6,123 nt of DNA, taken from positions 1 through 6,123 of the forward strand of contig JAFGHG010000096.1 in NCBI GenBank assembly GCA_016939345.1. Reading direction: 5' to 3'. Positions 6,001 through 6,123 of this stretch are shown piece by piece. The translations under genes were made by a program, and so were the position numbers. Origin of the DNA: Candidatus Omnitrophota bacterium (lineage in GTDB: Bacteria; Omnitrophota; Gorgyraeia; Duberdicusellales; 4484-171). How positions within the stretch are numbered: the stretch's first letter is position 1; every line of letters begins with the position of its first letter. Below the pieces are notes generated by a model. The model worked only from the letters and a program-made list of their open reading frames with translations. It ran no database searches and was not told the DNA's origin.

Positions 6001-6123
6001 CAAGAACTGGTGGTTTTGGCCTGCTTTTCTTGTTATCTTAAAAAATCTTAAGATGCTTTTTATCCAGGCTTTGAAAATAATTATAAATCATAAGAAATAT
6101 ATAAATTACAGAGTTATTTTAAA
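1..6123 (+). CDS. Internal part of a giant multidomain membrane-associated glycan-assembly protein (partial at both ends)
   Basis: One frame, with its first full codon at base 2, has no stop through base 6121, giving 2,040 codons. Neither start nor stop is in the window. It is certainly coding, because recognisable motifs of five enzyme-like domains follow one another in this frame: metallophosphoesterase, protein-kinase-like, sugar nucleotidyltransferase, APH kinase and bacterial sugar transferase. Hydrophobic segments and Ser-rich linkers separate most of them. Each of these domains is normally a protein of about 200-400 residues, so this looks like a fusion of several ordinary genes. The last three domains make a plausible route from free sugar to polyprenyl-linked sugar. 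No convincing internal ribosome binding site with a usable start was seen at domain borders, so the modules are probably translated as one chain. Cleavage afterwards is possible. The overall product name is inferred from the domains. Coding status is near certain, the complete function is not. Confidence 0.97.
2..271 (+). other. Unassigned segment at the left edge (residues 1-90)
   Basis: This part of the giant protein precedes the first hydrophobic segment and probably ends a module that begins outside the window. It starts aromatic and acidic (Tyr, Phe, Asp), then has two basic clusters, Arg-Arg-Arg near residue 30 and again near residue 59, within a likely helical stretch. It ends in a polar Ser/Thr/Asp-rich lead (residues about 82-91) before H1. 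I recognise no family. The upstream sequence would be needed to say which domain this closes. Confidence 0.5.
275..352 (+). other. Hydrophobic segment H1 with basic Ser-Gln-Ala-Pro-Pro tail
   Basis: Residues 92-110 form a 19-residue uncharged run (ALWALGAAVLMFSLYLVYY), long enough for one transmembrane helix. The lead is polar and acidic (Thr, Ser, Asp) and the tail is Arg-Trp-Ser-Gln-Ala-Pro-Pro-Lys. By the positive-inside rule this is an N-out/C-in segment. The tail recurs after H4. The segment separates the unassigned left edge from the phosphoesterase, so it probably marks a module border. A polar linker and a likely amphipathic helix (to about base 499) follow before the next domain. Confidence 0.8.
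332..352 (+). repeat. GC-rich 21-base dispersed repeat, copy 1 (encodes Arg-Trp-Ser-Gln-Ala-Pro-Pro)
   Basis: These 21 bases match bases 5441-5461 at 17 of 21 positions, in the same reading frame and in the same context directly after a hydrophobic segment. The last nine bases (gccccgcca) are identical. Both copies are clearly richer in G+C than their surroundings. The match may reflect a shared boundary peptide, duplication of a boundary cassette, or chance over a short length. Confidence 0.5.
500..1381 (+). other. Calcineurin-like metallophosphoesterase domain with His-to-Ser change in the GNHE motif
   Basis: This domain of the giant protein (residues about 167-460) follows the calcineurin-like phosphoesterase pattern. 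It has Gly-Asp-Leu-His (Asp174, His176), Gly-Asp (Asp206), Gly-Asn-Ser-Glu (Asn266, Ser267), Ser-His-Gly-Gly (His316) and Gly-His-Leu-His (His394, His396). In the family these residues bind two metal ions for phosphate-ester hydrolysis. The metal ligands are all present. The catalytic His that normally follows the Asn (GNHE) is Ser here, so activity may be weak or lost. The His-Gly-Gly motif resembles the PPP/ApaH branch, which hydrolyses phosphoproteins or dinucleoside polyphosphates, but the last motif Gly-His-x-His is the generic form. The Asp of the second motif is not followed by the usual Arg-Gly. The domain lies between H1 and H2 and just upstream of a kinase-like domain, so a regulatory role is possible. 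Fold assignment is firm; substrate is unknown. Confidence 0.87.
1433..1501 (+). other. Hydrophobic segment H2 with basic tail
   Basis: Residues 478-495 (LLEAVFLIVLLGLLIFWL) form a hydrophobic run with one Glu (residue 480) near its start. The lead is Ser/Asp/Asn-rich, and Lys-Ala-Gln-Arg-Arg follows directly. The positive-inside rule gives N-out/C-in, the same orientation as H1. It joins the phosphoesterase to the kinase-like domain, whose glycine loop begins only about 20 residues after the hydrophobic run, so that domain would lie close to the membrane on the cytosolic side. Confidence 0.82.
1517..2575 (+). other. Ser/Thr protein-kinase-like domain, probably a pseudokinase
   Basis: Residues about 506-858 follow the eukaryotic-like (Hanks-type) kinase pattern. 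There is a glycine-rich loop Gly-Glu-Gly-Gly-Tyr-Gly (515-520) and the ATP-contacting Lys in Val-Val-Lys-Val (Lys537). A hinge-like Ile-Val-Met-Asp-Cys-Ile-Ser-Gly-Glu follows, and the C-lobe helix has Asp-Ile-Tyr-Ser-Phe-Gly (Asp749). The catalytic loop, normally HRDLKPEN, reads Ile-Lys-Glu-Leu-Lys-Pro-Glu-His (672-679), so the catalytic Asp is Glu and the metal-binding Asn is His. The DFG motif reads Asp-Gln-Asp (692-694). The N-lobe could still bind nucleotide, but phosphotransfer is doubtful. A helical insert rich in Glu, Ala and Leu comes before the catalytic loop. Such a domain could sense or scaffold next to the membrane after H2. An active but divergent kinase cannot be excluded. Confidence 0.85.
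2582..2680 (+). other. Acidic/Ser-rich linker and hydrophobic segment H3
   Basis: An acidic lead (Asp, Glu, Asp) runs into five consecutive Ser (residues 868-872). It is followed by a hydrophobic stretch at residues 875-893 (LGIIIIEFLLWLVFAVKFL). This has one Glu (881) in the first third and one Lys (891) near the end, and more Lys lie downstream. A single membrane-spanning or membrane-inserted helix is likely, with N-out/C-in preference. The poly-Ser linker marks the end of the kinase-like domain. Confidence 0.72.
2681..2860 (+). other. Basic spacer before the nucleotidyltransferase
   Basis: Residues 894-953 are rich in Lys and Arg and look helical. They contain no motif that I recognise. 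They sit on the predicted cytosolic side of H3, and the run Lys-Arg-Lys immediately precedes the first beta strand of the nucleotidyltransferase. The segment may be a tether, or it may pack against that domain. Confidence 0.5.
2861..3991 (+). other. Sugar-1-phosphate nucleotidyltransferase domain, ManC-like
   Basis: Residues about 954-1330 have the NTP-transferase signature at the start: Val-Ile-Leu-Ala-Ala-Gly-Lys-Gly, then Arg-Arg-Tyr-Pro and Val-Pro-Lys-Pro-Leu (Lys980). Further motifs are closest to mannose-1-phosphate guanylyltransferases. Leu-Pro-Ser-Asp-Gln (Asp1076) stands where ManC has Pro-Ala/Ser-Asp-His. Trp-Tyr-Trp-Pro-Val-Gly-Ala precedes a helix, in place of the usual Trp-Asn-Ser-Gly. 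Trp-Lys-Asp-Tyr-Gly-Ser (1242-1247) corresponds to Trp-x-Asp-Val-Gly-Ser. A Gly-Asn and an Asp-Ser-x-Asn-Cys strand follow, and the end has the Val-Val-Val-x-Lys form. The family joins sugar-1-phosphate and NTP to give NDP-sugar and pyrophosphate. No ManA-type isomerase tail was seen. A poly-Ser insertion follows the Trp motif. The APH kinase downstream could supply the sugar-1-phosphate. Base and sugar specificity cannot be read here. Confidence 0.86.
3752..3769 (+). repeat. Short AGC trinucleotide tract encoding four Ser
   Basis: Four tandem AGC codons (3755-3766), flanked by Asp and Gly, encode a Ser run in the nucleotidyltransferase, in a loop between the Trp-x-Asp-Tyr-Gly-Ser motif and the Gly-Asn motif. 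The tract is short and could vary by slippage without breaking the frame. The poly-Ser linker before H3 uses mixed Ser codons, so it does not show the same origin. Confidence 0.6.
3992..4375 (+). other. Unassigned spacer between nucleotidyltransferase and APH kinase
   Basis: Residues about 1331-1458 match no family that I recognise. The first part holds Tyr-Phe-Asp-Thr-Pro and a Cys/His group: Cys1355, His1357, Cys1365 and His1369. The second part has beta-like strands (Val-His-Ile-Val-Lys-Asp-Gly-Ser) followed by a helix with Glu-Glu-Ala-Arg. That faintly resembles the last strands and helix of ManC-type enzymes, so a partial duplication is possible but weak. The region is open in the same frame and is part of the protein. 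Confidence 0.45.
4382..5340 (+). other. APH-type small-molecule kinase domain (aminoglycoside phosphotransferase / homoserine kinase II superfamily)
   Basis: Residues about 1461-1780 fit the APH fold. A Gly-rich N-lobe loop is followed by Arg-Pro-Trp-Arg-Val and a Phe-Val-Phe-Arg strand. A middle strand reads Tyr-Phe-Glu-Gly-Ala-Asp-Ile, where family members have Tyr-x-x-Gly-x-Asp. The Gly-Arg-Phe-His-Glu helix comes next. The catalytic loop is His-Arg-Asp-Leu-Ile-His-Pro-Asn (Asp1661, Asn1666). The metal site is Phe-Ile-Asp-Ile-Glu (Asp1681) followed by Gly-Pro-Arg. The key residues are intact, so activity is likely, unlike the upstream kinase-like domain. The family phosphorylates small molecules. 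Beside a sugar nucleotidyltransferase, a role as anomeric sugar kinase is attractive, by analogy with the APH-family kinase AmgK working with nucleotidyltransferase MurU. The substrate is inference and could instead be another alcohol. Confidence 0.87.
5360..5437 (+). other. Acidic/Ser linker and hydrophobic segment H4
   Basis: A lead with three Asp, one Glu and two Ser (residues about 1788-1794) is followed by residues 1796-1812 (LIEFIIFVSLLTLIIFF). One Glu (1798) lies near the start of the hydrophobic run. Ser-Arg-Arg-Ser-Gln-Ala-Pro-Pro follows at once, and then a Ser/Ala/Gln/Lys-rich flexible linker to about base 5503. This again has the N-out/C-in form and places the sugar transferase on the cytosolic face, where that family works. 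Confidence 0.82.
5441..5461 (+). repeat. GC-rich 21-base dispersed repeat, copy 2 (encodes Arg-Arg-Ser-Gln-Ala-Pro-Pro)
   Basis: This is the second copy of the element at 332-352, with 17 of 21 bases identical and the same frame and position after a hydrophobic segment. It lies in a C-rich island covering about bases 5432-5475 that stands out from the A+T-rich surroundings. It encodes the basic, Pro-containing tail of H4. Confidence 0.5.
5504..6085 (+). other. Polyprenyl-phosphate phosphoglycosyl transferase domain (bacterial sugar transferase, PglC/WcaJ type)
   Basis: Residues about 1835-2029 match the bacterial sugar transferase family, which moves sugar-1-phosphate from an NDP-sugar to polyprenyl phosphate at the inner face of the cytoplasmic membrane. 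An N-terminal hydrophobic helix with two Pro (bases 5531-5602) fits the re-entrant membrane helix. After it come a Pro-Val-Ile-Phe-Lys-Gln strand, Tyr-Lys-Phe-Arg-Thr (1896-1900), the catalytic Asp-Glu dyad in Leu-Asp-Glu-Ile-Pro-Gln (1921-1922), Gly-Pro-Arg-Pro (1938-1941) and Lys-Pro-Gly-Ile (from 1965). The ending is Asn-Leu-Tyr-Glu-Leu-Lys-Asn-Trp and a hydrophobic helix. The dyad is intact. The stretch between the Phe-Arg-Thr motif and the dyad is shorter than usual. There is no WbaP-like four-helix part, so this is the minimal form. It could use the NDP-sugar made by the two preceding enzyme domains. Family assignment is firm; the sugar is unknown. Confidence 0.92.
6086..6123 (+). other. 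Open right edge of the giant protein
   Basis: After the last sugar-transferase helix the frame continues through a Lys/Ile/Asn-rich stretch with no stop to the end of the window. Sugar transferase proteins commonly end about here, so the missing stop suggests either a short tail or a further fused module downstream. Confidence 0.6.

Noticed and set aside
1..6123. Terminators, promoters, tRNA or other RNA genes, CRISPR arrays and insertion sequences
   Set aside because: None was seen on reading either strand. The whole window is coding, and no strong hairpin with a T-run, array or transposase motif stood out.

Overview
The window lies entirely inside one protein-coding gene. On the + strand, the frame whose first full codon starts at base 2 is open without a stop to base 6121 (2,040 codons), and both the start and the stop of the gene lie outside. 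All other frames are broken into short pieces. Residue numbers below count from the codon at base 2 as residue 1. The DNA is A+T-rich by eye, uses many TTA, AAA and AGA codons, and reads through with the standard code.

Layout, left to right: an unassigned stretch (residues 1-90); hydrophobic segment H1 with a basic tail; a calcineurin-like metallophosphoesterase (about 167-460); hydrophobic segment H2; a degenerate Ser/Thr-kinase-like domain (about 506-858); a Ser-rich linker with hydrophobic segment H3; a basic spacer; a sugar-1-phosphate nucleotidyltransferase resembling ManC (about 954-1330); an unassigned spacer (about 1331-1458); an APH-type small-molecule kinase with intact catalytic residues (about 1461-1780); an acidic/Ser linker with hydrophobic segment H4; and a PglC/WcaJ-type phosphoglycosyl transferase (about 1835-2029). 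The frame is still open at the right edge.

Working model (inference): the right half is a sugar-activation and membrane-loading line. The APH kinase would make sugar-1-phosphate, the nucleotidyltransferase would make NDP-sugar, and the phosphoglycosyl transferase would load the sugar-phosphate onto polyprenyl phosphate to start a surface glycan. The left half pairs a phosphoesterase and a kinase-like domain, both with altered active-site residues, which may be regulatory. These functions normally sit on separate proteins.

The hydrophobic segments that separate the modules share a form: an acidic or Ser-rich lead, a single Glu near the start of three of the four, and a basic tail. H1 and H4 both end in Ser-Gln-Ala-Pro-Pro, encoded by similar GC-rich DNA. 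This suggests a recurring boundary element, possibly a membrane anchor or a processing site of a polyprotein.

Organism: bacterial, from the phosphoglycosyl transferase and nucleotidyltransferase families. Very large multidomain genes of this kind suggest an uncultivated lineage such as Omnitrophota (candidate division OP3), but this is inference and not shown by the sequence. No RNA gene, promoter, terminator, CRISPR array or insertion sequence was found.
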